From: an uncultured Prevotellaceae bacterium | GTDB lineage: Bacteria > Bacteroidota > Bacteroidia > Bacteroidales > Bacteroidaceae | Assembly: GCA_946413885.1 (NCBI GenBank) | Contig: CAMKMK010000001.1 | Span: 1 to 47,536 of the forward strand | Length of the DNA stretch: 47,536 nt | Direction of reading: 5' to 3' | Part shown: one piece after another, positions 25,401 through 32,698 of the stretch | Layout: every line of letters begins with the position of its first letter | How positions within the stretch are numbered: the first letter of the stretch is position 1 | Translations under genes and position numbers: made by a program | The notes under the pieces: generated by a model | Databases searched by the model: none | Seen by the model: only the letters and a program-made list of their open reading frames with translations | Told to the model about the DNA's origin: nothing

Positions 25401-26682
25401 CAATTGTCTGGAACCATACAATCTCCTTCTGGTCGCCGTTCAGACGGAAGGTTGCCTCGCCACTACGGAAAGCATCGACGGGCAGATCGCTGTAGCAATC
25501 AATCATGTAGGAGGCGTAGGTACCTGTAACAGCACCCTCAGATACGCAATATTCCTCTGTACCAATGCGAACTTTATTGTCGTCAGCAGCATCGCCTATC
25601 AGTCTTCCAGCACGTGGATAAGCCTGAATGTCGTTGCCACACTCCCAGCAGCGGCTTACCGTACCGCCGTAGTTTCCAGCCACCAGGGCAGCCACGATCT
25701 CGTTCGTGTGGATCACGGTACTGTTCGTCACGTAGCAGTTTTCCACGCGGCCCTCCATCAGCTGACCAACCAGGGCAGCAAAGCGTCCGCCGTAAGGCTC
25801 TTTCTCACCAAAGTCAAACGTGTAGTAGTCCACACCCAGGTCGCGAACCGTACCCGTAACCAAGCCGAACACACCGCTTGACCCGTAGAGGGGATTGTAG
25901 GGAGCCGTCAGGTACTTGATGACGTGCTTCTGACCCTCGAAGATACCGGCAAAGCCCAGATTCGACTTGGCAGCACCCGTTGAATAGGAGTCACCATTGT
26001 CTATCACGCCGATGGGGCAATAGTCCGTCACCTCGCTCATGTCCAGGTCAGCCGTCAGACGTGCATTGGCAGTACGGTACATGCCTGAGTTCACGATACG
26101 CGCGAATTCCTGCAGGTCAGCAGGCGTACTGATGATCCAGTAGCCATCCTCGCCCTGCGTCAGGTGAATCTCGCCCACATCCGTCGTATGGCGTTTCTCG
26201 TACTCAGCCTGAGAGATGATCTCAATGTTGCGAACATCAATCTCCAAGCCTGCCTGCTCGCCCGTGTCCATACGCATGTTGTCGTTCTTCTTACCCCAAC
26301 CAAATTTCTGGCGACTGCCGGAAATGTTCACATACTTCACCGTCCAATCCTCAGCCATGGGGAAAGCAAATACCTGCTCACGACCTGCCGCAATGGGAGA
26401 GAAGAAGAACTCTGCATTGCCAATCGTCTGAGGGCATTTGTACTCCATCGTCACCCAAATCTCATCGTCAGTCAGGTCACGAGGCAAACGGCTCATCTGG
26501 ATGTAGGGGTCGCCGTTCAGGCTCACGATGTGGTACTCGTAGTCACCTGTTTGCTCGATGCTCATGCCGTTCTGAGTGGAACGGTTCAAGGTCAGGTAAC
26601 CCAGAGGCTCTGGCCCATCGTCTTGGCCAAAGGCACATACAGCCATTAAAGCTGTCAACAGAAAAAGTAGTTTTCTTTTCAT
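22480..26682 (-). CDS. Large secreted surface protein with GLUG-like repeats and C-terminal sorting-type domain
   Basis: This is an exported protein of 1400 residues, function unknown. A signal peptide (KLLFLLTALMAVCAFGQ) is followed by a beta-rich module (about 25-160). Then come two GLUG-like beta-helical stretches, marked by PIGVIDNG, FAGIFEGQKHVI and VFGLVTG in the first and PIGLYSDE, FSGVFDGQNHIIYNL and VGFFSRT in the second. Helical spacers and a carbohydrate-binding-like beta module (SLLVNPDFSLAKEGWDTNAG onward) follow. A second copy of the N-terminal module sits near residues 1250-1350. The C-terminus (GIYDLTGRKFANRQQLKKG, ending in NGKKQLVK) resembles the Prevotella type IX secretion sorting domain, so I infer surface display. 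A strong promoter and a terminator flank it as a single-gene unit. Confidence 0.88.
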   Translation of the reverse strand: MKRKLLFLLTALMAVCAFGQDDGPEPLGYLTLNRSTQNGMSIEQTGDYEYHIVSLNGDPYIQMSRLPRDLTDDEIWVTMEYKCPQTIGNAEFFFSPIAAGREQVFAFPMAEDWTVKYVNISGSRQKFGWGKKNDNMRMDTGEQAGLEIDVRNIEIISQAEYEKRHTTDVGEIHLTQGEDGYWIISTPADLQEFARIVNSGMYRTANARLTADLDMSEVTDYCPIGVIDNGDSYSTGAAKSNLGFAGIFEGQKHVIKYLTAPYNPLYGSSGVFGLVTGTVRDLGVDYYTFDFGEKEPYGGRFAALVGQLMEGRVENCYVTNSTVIHTNEIVAALVAGNYGGTVSRCWECGNDIQAYPRAGRLIGDAADDNKVRIGTEEYCVSEGAVTGTYASYMIDCYSDLPVDAFRSGEATFRLNGDQKEIVWFQTIGEDNLPTLDSSRGRVYAQGEFNCDGSAKEGGEITYSNTPNEVVIPDHVYEYGICVNCGQEMPGFMTTDADGYYHIQWYTQLLKFAEMVNGGSTSVKAKLDNDIDLTPVENFTPIGLYSDEAGMVNTSFSGVFDGQNHIIYNLKVTRDDTREVGFFSRTYSATVKNLGIVNAEMVSNASVRTGVLGGEMHVSTVTNCFTAGDLLLATTHEQIGGISGEAASSTLNNCWSTYEGPLAAGASAMNNCFADCSEIAASGELCYTLNGNTFLSPTWYQNIGEDTCPTWDKTHARVYQLPDGSYASMTEENFTSFRDDVVLAELDWSSEYPYTSALQEDYEADVNALSEINVLADFLDAYEALYAKKAVAQASMDAYAAYMNKVEEVKAYLEANPDMAGTGREVVESYLTEDEEPGGKFPNGSYSYIDKNRQLTTEEIQEETTYLDGLLTQAIASDYTPGSEITSLLVNPDFSLAKEGWDTNAGSFSTYDTPASELKNIAGSTNAVDLSQTLTGMKDGIYELTVKANYRPFGDNNSLNYASFVYANEAQTYTRTIIEDYVPMDAEYADETNFTILFEDGSDVGYAPALVQGHALAFSDGLYENRIVVNVTDGNLTVGVRTPGVDGANVTRLGDFRLYYQGDVESATAIEALDRTLNEMSITADHLLNVYIYMDDETYKQFPNYPLSLKVALENAVNAIPNASTGAEKYALVQQIGNLFQQIYEGKQAYVNLLDVVEAIYGEYNIAEYEGADKDAINEISERVWGAYDEDPDYPEISTEEAIALAAQVKATYASYMTLTASGAHNMEWTNVAPFSYFITTVGPDPYAYLTPLEYDLTNERYLYFQYQTETAHNAEVFYSPIVAGNEIWFDFEATEPGEWKNIFIDMTDALEIDWGKAGDRIRLDPIPDELTTLYVRHFRMVSEEQMEDIKNGGTGISDIISSVPNTKAIGIYDLTGRKFANRQQLKKGLYIINGKKQLVK

Positions 26683-26752
26683 GCGATTTCAGTTTTTATT
26701 GTTAATCAATATCAGTTATTTTACACTCGTTCAAAACTCTCATTTTCTACCA

Positions 26753-26784
26753 CAAAGATACAACAAAAATCCGAGACTACCAAA
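26753..26784 (-). promoter_or_regulatory. Promoter of the 1400-residue surface protein gene
   Basis: On the minus strand TTTG (26781-26784) is followed after exactly 20 bp by TATCTTTG (26753-26760), about 70 bp before the ATG. This is a textbook Bacteroidetes promoter layout. Confidence 0.8.
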
Positions 26785-26828
26785 CGTTTCTGCTTTTTTT
26801 TCTAATAAGGTGCGGAAAAAAGAAAAAC

Positions 26829-27048
26829 GTCCCACTGTCCCACTGTCCCATCGTCCCATTAAGGCGTTTTCAATATGCAGAGGGGTATGCTACCTATAGG
26901 TTATTATAGTATATAATAGATTATATACTATAATAAAATTCTAATACTTACATTATGCAACTTTTAATAGGGTTTTCGGGGTGTATTGTAAGCAACGGAA
27001 AGTGAGAAGGTGCTTAATGGGACAGTGGGACGATGGGACAAATGGGAC
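26829..27048. repeat. Inverted tandem-repeat element with AT-rich hairpin (element C)
   Basis: The left arm at 26829-26860 is four 8-bp words: GTCCCACT twice, GTCCCATC and GTCCCATT. The right arm at 27016-27048 is the inverted form: AATGGGAC, AGTGGGAC, GATGGGAC and AAATGGGAC. Between them lies an AT-rich perfect inverted repeat (26901-26916 with 26921-26936, 4-nt loop). The hairpin sequence shares TATAATAGAT-like words with the hairpin of element A. The layout matches element A although the tandem word is different. The hairpin is off-centre (about 58 bp to the left arm, 97 bp to the right arm). Confidence 0.85.
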
Positions 27049-27090
27049 AAACGCCCTTTTTTCACTCCCCGCAAACACTTAGATTGATAA

Positions 27091-27126
27091 ATCCGAGTAT
27101 TCCGAGTTTTCCGAGTTTTCCGAACC
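27091..27126. repeat. 9-bp tandem repeat, TTCCGAGTT type
   Basis: Four 9-mers are in register: ATCCGAGTA, TTCCGAGTT, TTCCGAGTT and TTCCGAACC. On the minus strand the word reads AACTCGGAA or TACTCGGAT, close to the ACTCGGAGT and ACTCAGATT units at 22-84. It lies between element C and the 22-bp array that starts at 27148. Confidence 0.7.
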
Positions 27127-27147
27127 ATGCCCCCAAACCGAAAAGAC

Positions 27148-27235
27148 AACACGTTCTTCTTGCAAACACAACACGTTCTTCCTGCAAAGACAACACGTTC
27201 TTCCTTCGCTCTCGACACGTTGAAACCCGAAAGAG
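27148..27235. repeat. 22-bp period repeat array, locus 3 (4 units)
   Basis: Cores AACACGTT start at 27148, 27170 and 27192, with GACACGTT at 27214, again at an exact 22-bp period. All are in the opposite orientation to locus 2. On the minus strand the units read AACGTGTTGT, then a T-rich stretch, then GAAG before the next core, the same as at loci 1 and 2. The array lies downstream of the DUF1573 gene pair. Confidence 0.9.
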
Positions 27236-27352
27236 CAACGGAAGGAAGAGGGAAACGAACGAATAAGTAGTTAGTAAACAAATCGTCCGCTTCTAATTTT
27301 TCAACAAGAAGTAGATAATAGTTTGTCTTTTAAGAATTAAGTAGATAACCGA

Positions 27353-27769
27353 TTACTTGACGATTTTGTGCGCTTCCTTTTCTTCTGCAATGCGCCGCTT
27401 CTCAGCCTCATCCTCGAGTTGTTGCTGCTTGACGGCCTGGTCGAGAAGGTCTTGGAAAGTGATGACGCGATCGTATTCGTCAAGAATCTTCATGTCGCGC
27501 TTGTGCTTGCGTTCGCGTTTGCGCTGCTTGATGGCAAAGGGATGGAGCATTTTGTCGTTGATACCTGGCGAAACCCTCTCTAAAACGTCGCCAAGCGTGG
27601 GTACGGAAGGCAGCTTCTGGCGGGCAAGGGAGGACTCGATGGCTTTCTCCAAGGGACTCCTCGTCTCGCCTGTGACAATAATCTGCCGCAAGGTATCAAT
27701 TTTCTCCCTCGATGTGGAATCAGGGATGGTGTCGTTCAGAAGAAAGAGTATGCTCAGCAGGAGTGTCAT
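27353..27769 (-). CDS. Small exported charged protein, unknown function
   Basis: This 138-residue protein has a short hydrophobic N-terminus (TLLLSILFLLN) that probably acts as a signal or anchor. The rest is strongly charged, with KQRKRERKHKRDMK near residues 83-96 and a Gln/Glu-rich helical, probably coiled-coil end (QAVKQQQLEDEAEKRR). I do not recognise a family. Its ATG overlaps the stop of the DUF1573 gene (ATGA), so the two are translationally coupled and likely work together or are at least made together. No clear terminator follows. A 10-bp direct repeat AAGTAGATAA lies about 5 and 34 bp past the stop. Confidence 0.8.
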   Translation of the reverse strand: MTLLLSILFLLNDTIPDSTSREKIDTLRQIIVTGETRSPLEKAIESSLARQKLPSVPTLGDVLERVSPGINDKMLHPFAIKQRKRERKHKRDMKILDEYDRVITFQDLLDQAVKQQQLEDEAEKRRIAEEKEAHKIVK

Positions 27770-28203
27770 TCCATTGTACCTTCTATAACAAGACGAATGA
27801 CCTCAGTCACGGCGTTGCTGCGCACGGTCACGGTCTTCTGAAAATGTCCTGGGAATTTGTTTCGCCCGTTGTAGGTAACGTCGATCACGCCGCTCTCACC
27901 TGGCTTGATGGGGCTCTTGGTGTATGTGGGGATCGTGCAACCACAGCTGGCGAACGCCTGATGAATGACCAGGGGGGCTGTTCCAACGTTTGTGAACTTG
28001 AATGAGCAGTTGACAATGGGGTCTTCCTTGCTGAACTTGCCGAAGTCGTGACGCAGGGTGTCGAACTTGATCTCTGCGAAATTCTCAGCCTTCGTGGTTG
28101 CCTGAGCCTTCACCTCGCTGGTGGAGACCTTCTGGGGCTGAGTTTGGGCGTTGACACTTATGCAAGCAAAAAATGCGAGTGTCAGGAATATGATTTTCTT
28201 CAT
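27766..28203 (-). CDS. DUF1573-domain exported protein
   Basis: This 145-residue exported protein has a signal peptide (KIIFLTLAFFACISVNAQ) and one DUF1573 domain, an immunoglobulin-like ASH/MSP-related fold common in Bacteroidetes. The hallmarks are FDTLRHDFGKFSKEDP, the segment FTNVGTAPLVIHQAFASCGCT with its paired Cys, and a closing VTYNGRNKFPGHFQKTV. The function of the family is not known. A TACCTTTG -7 element lies 32 bp upstream on the minus strand (28235-28242), without a clear -33. It is the first gene of a two-gene unit with the small charged protein and is divergent from ruvC. Confidence 0.92.
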   Translation of the reverse strand: MKKIIFLTLAFFACISVNAQTQPQKVSTSEVKAQATTKAENFAEIKFDTLRHDFGKFSKEDPIVNCSFKFTNVGTAPLVIHQAFASCGCTIPTYTKSPIKPGESGVIDVTYNGRNKFPGHFQKTVTVRSNAVTEVIRLVIEGTME

Positions 28204-28292
28204 AGGACGTTTACACTTTACTGGTTTTCGAGGGCAAAGGTAAGGGAAAAGTTTTGAATTTGACTCTTAACGCAGATAAAAATATGTGAAAA

Positions 28293-28324
28293 ATTGCTTA
28301 TTAGGGGGATTTTGACTAATTTTG
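28293..28324 (+). promoter_or_regulatory. Probable promoter of ruvC
   Basis: TAATTTTG at 28317-28324 matches TAnnTTTG. An ATTG (28293-28296), a weak -33, lies exactly 20 bp upstream. The ruvC ATG follows about 80 bp later, preceded by GGAGG at 28390-28394. Confidence 0.5.
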
Positions 28325-28404
28325 CGCACGATTTTAAGAAAAAATAAGAAGGTGTCAGATAAAAGGATTGCAGGATTCGGCCTTTTCATGGAGGAAATCA
28401 TCGG

Positions 28405-28965
28405 ATGACAGAGAAAATCATCTTGGGAATTGACCCTGGAACGAACATCATGGGCTACGGCGTGCTGAAAGTGGCTGGTAAACAGGCGGAAATGCTCGCC
28501 CTGGGCGTGATTGACCTGAGGAAATATGCTGACCATTACCTGAAACTGGGGCATATCTTCGAGCGCGTGAGTGGCATCATCGAGGCGTATCTGCCTGACG
28601 AAATGGCCATCGAGGCTCCCTTCTTTGGCAAGAACGTGCAGAGCATGCTGAAACTGGGTCGTTCGCAAGGGGTGGCTATGGCTGCCGCCATCCATCACCA
28701 GGTACCTATTACAGAATATGCCCCCACGAAGATCAAGATGGCTATCACAGGCAACGGAAATGCCCACAAGGAGCAGGTTGCTGACATGCTGAGGCGCATG
28801 CTGAAGCTCTCGAGCGAGGAAATGGGTAAGTTCCTCGACGCAACGGATGCCCTAGGGGCTGCCTACTGCCATTACCTGCAGATGGGACGGCCTGAAACGG
28901 AAAAGAAATACTCGAGCTGGAAGGACTTCGCAAACAAGAACCAGGCAAGAGTGAAAGGAAAATAA
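28405..28965 (+). CDS. ruvC: Holliday junction resolvase RuvC
   Basis: RuvC cuts Holliday junctions at the end of recombinational repair, acting with RuvAB. The 186-residue product has the RNase H-like fold with its acidic residues in place: Asp10 in LGIDPGT, Glu70 in AIEAPF, and Asp145 and Asp148 in DATDALGAA. The motif GRSQGVAMAA is also typical. The Lys/Arg-rich C-terminal tail is a little longer than in Escherichia coli. The start has a GGAGG site. Its stop overlaps the ATG of the following ABC protein gene (TAATG). ruvA and ruvB are not in the window. Confidence 0.96.
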   Translation: MTEKIILGIDPGTNIMGYGVLKVAGKQAEMLALGVIDLRKYADHYLKLGHIFERVSGIIEAYLPDEMAIEAPFFGKNVQSMLKLGRSQGVAMAAAIHHQVPITEYAPTKIKMAITGNGNAHKEQVADMLRRMLKLSSEEMGKFLDATDALGAAYCHYLQMGRPETEKKYSSWKDFANKNQARVKGK

Positions 28966-30509
28966 TGCCCACAAAAAAGATAATAAGGATAACGAATGGG
29001 GTGGCGCGTCATCCAGACTGGCGCATGGCGGAGCCTATCAACCTGGAGATTCTGGAGGGCGAACAGGTGGCCATCGTGGGCGACAATGCTGCTGGCAAGA
29101 GCCGTTTGGTGGAGGTGCTGACAGGACATTATCCCCTGCTCATGAACGAGGTGGCTTTTGACTTCTCTCCCTCCCCCATGAAGCTGGTGAGCGAGAACCT
29201 GAAATACATCACTTTCCGCGATTCCTATGGTGACAGCGACGGGACGTACTATTACCAACTTCGCTGGAATCAGCAAGAAATCAGCGAGGACACCCCTACC
29301 GCTGGCGAGTTGCTGGAGGAGGCTTTCCTGCAAGCTGAAGAGAGCGTGGGACGAGGGTTGAACGATGAGGAAAGGACGGAGGCACACAAGCGACGTGTCG
29401 CCCTTCGCAAGAAACTCTACAGCATGTTCCACCTCGAAACCTTGCTGGACAAATACATCGTCACCCTGAGTAGTGGAGAACTGCGCAAGTTCCAACTCAC
29501 GAAGACGCTGATGGGTGGGCCGCGTGTGCTCATCATGGACAATCCTTTCATCGGCTTGGACGCTCAGACGAGGGACCAGTTGCGAGACCTGCTGGAGAGC
29601 CTCATCCATGAAACAGATCTGGTGGTCATTCTGGTACTGAGCAAGACGGACGACATTCCTTCCTTCGTTACCCATATTCTGCCCATCGAAGACCTCCACC
29701 TGAGGGAGAAAACCACGAGAGAAGCGTACGAGGAAAGCCGTCAACCTCTCCCCCAACCTATCCTGAGCGAAGAGCGTAGAGAGTGGATACTGAGGCTGCC
29801 TGAGAGGGAATTCGACGACAAATCCTTCTATCCCAAGAAAGGTGGCGAGATACTGAAGTTCAACAACGTGAGCATACGCTATGGCAAGCGTACCATCCTG
29901 AAAGACCTCAACTGGACCGTCCACGAGGGTGAGCGTTGGGCATTGAGCGGCGAGAACGGATCAGGCAAAAGCACCCTGCTGAGCCTCGTCTGCGCTGACA
30001 ATCCACAAGCCTACGCCTGTGACATCGAACTCTTTGGGCACAAGCGAGGAAGCGGAGAAAGCATCTGGGAGATAAAACGACATATTGGATACGTAAGTCC
30101 TGAGATGCATCGCGCCTACCTTAAAGACCTGCCAGCCATCGACATCGTGGCAAGCGGACTGATGGACTCTGTGGGCCTCTACGTGCGTCCTAAGCCCAGC
30201 CAGCGCGAGATATGCCAGCAATGGATGGAGGTCTTTGGAATAGGAGAGCTGACGGAACGTACCTTCCTGAAGCTGAGTAGTGGCGAGCAACGACTTTGCC
30301 TCTTGGCTCGAGCCTTTGTGAAAGACCCAGAGCTACTCATTCTGGACGAGCCTCTTCATGGGTTGGACAATCGGAACAGGGCACTTGTGAAGGAGGTGAT
30401 CAACACGTTCTTCGAACGCACTCACAAAACCCTCGTGATGGTGACTCATTATCAGAACGAATTGCCCAAATGTATAGACCATAGTCTATTTTTGAAGAAA
30501 AACGTTTAG
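28965..30509 (+). CDS. Twin-ATPase ABC protein, ModF/PhrA-like
   Basis: This is a soluble protein of 514 residues with two ABC ATPase domains and no membrane segment, resembling the ModF/PhrA group whose role is poorly defined. The first domain has Walker A GDNAAGKS, signature LSSGELRKF and a Walker B ending in MDNPF, where the catalytic Glu is replaced by Asn. Its switch region reads VLSKTDD in place of the usual THD. The second domain looks intact: GENGSGKST, LSSGEQRLC, LILDEPLHGLD and VTHYQNE. An asymmetric pair with one degenerate site is therefore likely. It is translationally coupled to ruvC. ABC-F is less likely because the two domains lack the typical long linker. Confidence 0.85.
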   Translation: MPTKKIIRITNGVARHPDWRMAEPINLEILEGEQVAIVGDNAAGKSRLVEVLTGHYPLLMNEVAFDFSPSPMKLVSENLKYITFRDSYGDSDGTYYYQLRWNQQEISEDTPTAGELLEEAFLQAEESVGRGLNDEERTEAHKRRVALRKKLYSMFHLETLLDKYIVTLSSGELRKFQLTKTLMGGPRVLIMDNPFIGLDAQTRDQLRDLLESLIHETDLVVILVLSKTDDIPSFVTHILPIEDLHLREKTTREAYEESRQPLPQPILSEERREWILRLPEREFDDKSFYPKKGGEILKFNNVSIRYGKRTILKDLNWTVHEGERWALSGENGSGKSTLLSLVCADNPQAYACDIELFGHKRGSGESIWEIKRHIGYVSPEMHRAYLKDLPAIDIVASGLMDSVGLYVRPKPSQREICQQWMEVFGIGELTERTFLKLSSGEQRLCLLARAFVKDPELLILDEPLHGLDNRNRALVKEVINTFFERTHKTLVMVTHYQNELPKCIDHSLFLKKNV

Positions 30510-30539
30510 GCAATGCATCGATTTTTGAACAAAAAGCCG

Positions 30540-30547
30540 TACCTTTG
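30540..30547 (+). promoter_or_regulatory. -7 element upstream of hisH
   Basis: TACCTTTG followed by CACC, a very common Bacteroidetes -7 context, lies 21 bp before the hisH ATG. No TTTG sits at the right distance; one lies only 12 bp upstream. Confidence 0.5.
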
Positions 30548-30568
30548 CACCCCAGAAAGCGTAAAAAG

Positions 30569-31174
30569 ATGAAAGTTGCCGTAGTAAAGTACAACGCAGG
30601 AAACATTTATTCCGTCATTCATGCCCTTCAGCGAATGGGCGTGGAACCTGTCCTGACGGATGATCCTGAGGAACTTATGAGGGCAGACAAGGTACTCTTT
30701 CCTGGTCAGGGAGAAGCCAGCAACGCCATGCAATACCTCTGGCAGCATCGCTTGGACGAAGTCATCTGCAACCTGAAGCAACCCATCCTGGGCATCTGCA
30801 TAGGACAACAGCTCATGTGTCGCCATTCAGAAGAAGGTAACACGCGTTGTCTGGGCATCTTCGACACGAAAGTACTGCGCTTCCAACCTCATCGCCACGA
30901 GGACAAAGTGCCTCACATGGGGTGGAACGACCTGAAAGTACGTAAGGAAGAAAACGATCCAGACATGCTCTTCAAAGGTTTCCAGAATGGAGAGTTCGTG
31001 TACTTCGTGCATAGCTTTTACGTTCCTCTCTGCCCTTGGACCGTTGCTGAGACAAACTACATCCAGCCCTTTAGTGCCGCCCTACACAAAGACAACTTCT
31101 ACGCCACTCAATTCCATCCAGAAAAGAGTGGAAGCGTAGGCGAGCGAATCCTGTCAAACTTCCTTGCCCTATGA
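30569..31174 (+). CDS. hisH: Imidazole glycerol phosphate synthase, glutaminase subunit
   Basis: HisH releases ammonia from glutamine and channels it to HisF for synthesis of imidazole glycerol phosphate in histidine biosynthesis. At 201 residues the protein has the family length. The class I glutaminase triad is visible: Cys77 in GICIGQQ, and His183 and Glu185 in QFHPEKSG. I use the ATG at 30569, whose product begins KVAVVKYNAGN as in the family. An ATG-like start 24 bp upstream would add an unrelated basic peptide and lies inside the promoter. The stop overlaps the hisA start by 4 bp. Confidence 0.96.
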   Translation: MKVAVVKYNAGNIYSVIHALQRMGVEPVLTDDPEELMRADKVLFPGQGEASNAMQYLWQHRLDEVICNLKQPILGICIGQQLMCRHSEEGNTRCLGIFDTKVLRFQPHRHEDKVPHMGWNDLKVRKEENDPDMLFKGFQNGEFVYFVHSFYVPLCPWTVAETNYIQPFSAALHKDNFYATQFHPEKSGSVGERILSNFLAL

Positions 31175-31911
31175 TAGAACTGATTCCTGCGATAGACCTG
31201 ATTGACGGCAAGTGTGTGCGTCTGACGAAGGGCAACTACGCCACGAAGAAAGTCTATGCCGATGACCCTGCCGCCATGGCTCAAGAGTTTGAGCAGCTGG
31301 GCTTCAAGCGTCTTCATGTCGTGGACTTAGACGGAGCCAAAAGCAAACACGTCGTAAACGATGCCACGTTGAGAGACATCACCAGCAAGACCCATTTGAA
31401 GGTGGACTTTGGAGGTGGAGTGAAGACGGATGAAGATTTGGAAAAAGCTTACAGCGCTGGGGCGAGTATGGTGACCGTAGGCAGCATCGCCGTAACGGAA
31501 CCTGAACTCTATCTCACATGGCTTCAGAAGTATGGTGCTGACCATCTGATTCTGGGAGCTGACGTCAGGAACGGCAAGGTAAGCATCAACGGGTGGCTGG
31601 AAGACAGCGATGTGGAACTGACTGAATTCCTTATCCAATACATGCAAGCTGGCACGCGAAACGTTCTTTGTACGGAAATCAGTCGCGACGGTATGCTCCA
31701 AGGCCCCGCCATCGACCTCTACCAATCTGTCATGAATGCCCATCCCACATGTCACCTCATCGCCAGCGGAGGCGTGAGCAGTTTGCAGGACATCATCGAC
31801 CTGAACCAAGCTGGTATCCCTGCGGTAGTATTTGGCAAAGCAATCTATGAGGGCCGCATCGACCTGAAAGAACTTCTAACCCTATTTCCTCCCCAAGAAC
31901 AAGAATGTTAG
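31171..31911 (+). CDS. hisA: Phosphoribosylformimino-AICAR phosphate isomerase
   Basis: HisA catalyses the Amadori rearrangement of ProFAR to PRFAR, the substrate of HisH/HisF. The 246-residue (beta/alpha)8 barrel has its two catalytic Asp residues at position 9 (LIPAIDLIDGKCVRL) and about 131 (LGADVRNGK). Phosphate-binding loops are DFGGGV and ASGGVSS. The start overlaps the hisH stop (ATGA) and the end overlaps hisF by 7 bp, so the three genes are translated as a coupled unit. Confidence 0.97.
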   Translation: MIELIPAIDLIDGKCVRLTKGNYATKKVYADDPAAMAQEFEQLGFKRLHVVDLDGAKSKHVVNDATLRDITSKTHLKVDFGGGVKTDEDLEKAYSAGASMVTVGSIAVTEPELYLTWLQKYGADHLILGADVRNGKVSINGWLEDSDVELTEFLIQYMQAGTRNVLCTEISRDGMLQGPAIDLYQSVMNAHPTCHLIASGGVSSLQDIIDLNQAGIPAVVFGKAIYEGRIDLKELLTLFPPQEQEC

Positions 31912-32660
31912 CAAAAAGAATCATACCTTGCCTCGACGTGAAGAATGGCCAGACCGTAAAGGGAACCAACTTCGTCAACCTTCGTCAAGCAGGCGACCCT
32001 GTTGAATTAGGTCGCACCTATAGCGAACAAGGAGCAGACGAACTGGTCTTTCTCGACATAACTGCCAGCCACGAGGGTCGCAAGACTTTTGCTGACATGG
32101 TGGAACGTGTGGCAGCAGAAATCAGCATCCCATTTACTGTAGGGGGAGGCATCAGCGAACTAAGCGACGTGGAGGCCATGTTGAGTGCAGGAGCCGATAA
32201 GGTGAGCATCAACAGCGCTGCCTTGCGACGTCCAGAATTGATTGATGAAATAGCACAACACTTTGGTAGTCAAGTTTGCGTGGTAGCCATCGATGCTAGG
32301 ATGGACGACCAAGGATGGACATGCTACCTGAATGGTGGCCGCATCCCTACTGAGCGAGGACTCTTTGAGTGGGCACGCGAAGCGAATGATCGTGGAGCAG
32401 GCGAGATTCTCTTCACCAGCATGAATCACGATGGAGTAAAGACAGGTTTTGCCAACGATGCGCTAAGCCGCCTGGCTGAGGAACTGAGCATTCCTGTAAT
32501 TGCATCAGGCGGAGCAGGTGAGATGGTACATTTCCGCGACGCGTTCACCATTGGCCATGCTGATGCTGCCTTAGCCGCTAGTGTCTTCCACTTTGGTGAA
32601 ATCAGCATCCCTGACTTGAAACTTTATCTGAAGAAAGAAGGCATAAACGTGAGGATGTAG
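31905..32660 (+). CDS. hisF: Imidazole glycerol phosphate synthase, cyclase subunit
   Basis: HisF uses ammonia from HisH to turn PRFAR into imidazole glycerol phosphate and AICAR. The 251-residue (beta/alpha)8 barrel starts LAKRIIPCLDVKNGQTVKG, with catalytic Asp11 and a second Asp near 130 (VVAIDARM). Phosphate loops TVGGGI and ASGGAGE are present. It overlaps hisA by 7 bp and is followed by hisIE after 38 bp. Confidence 0.97.
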   Translation: MLAKRIIPCLDVKNGQTVKGTNFVNLRQAGDPVELGRTYSEQGADELVFLDITASHEGRKTFADMVERVAAEISIPFTVGGGISELSDVEAMLSAGADKVSINSAALRRPELIDEIAQHFGSQVCVVAIDARMDDQGWTCYLNGGRIPTERGLFEWAREANDRGAGEILFTSMNHDGVKTGFANDALSRLAEELSIPVIASGGAGEMVHFRDAFTIGHADAALAASVFHFGEISIPDLKLYLKKEGINVRM

Positions 32661-32698
32661 CATAGACAAATGTAGTATAAGATAACAAACACGACGAT

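Noticed and set aside
24778..25881. 367-residue frame on the plus strand
   Set aside because: It lies wholly antisense to the 1400-residue surface protein and has no signal or domain of its own.
27148..27235. Plasmid-type iteron replication origin
   Set aside because: The 22-bp period fits iterons, but three separate copies on what looks like a chromosome and no rep gene make an origin unlikely.
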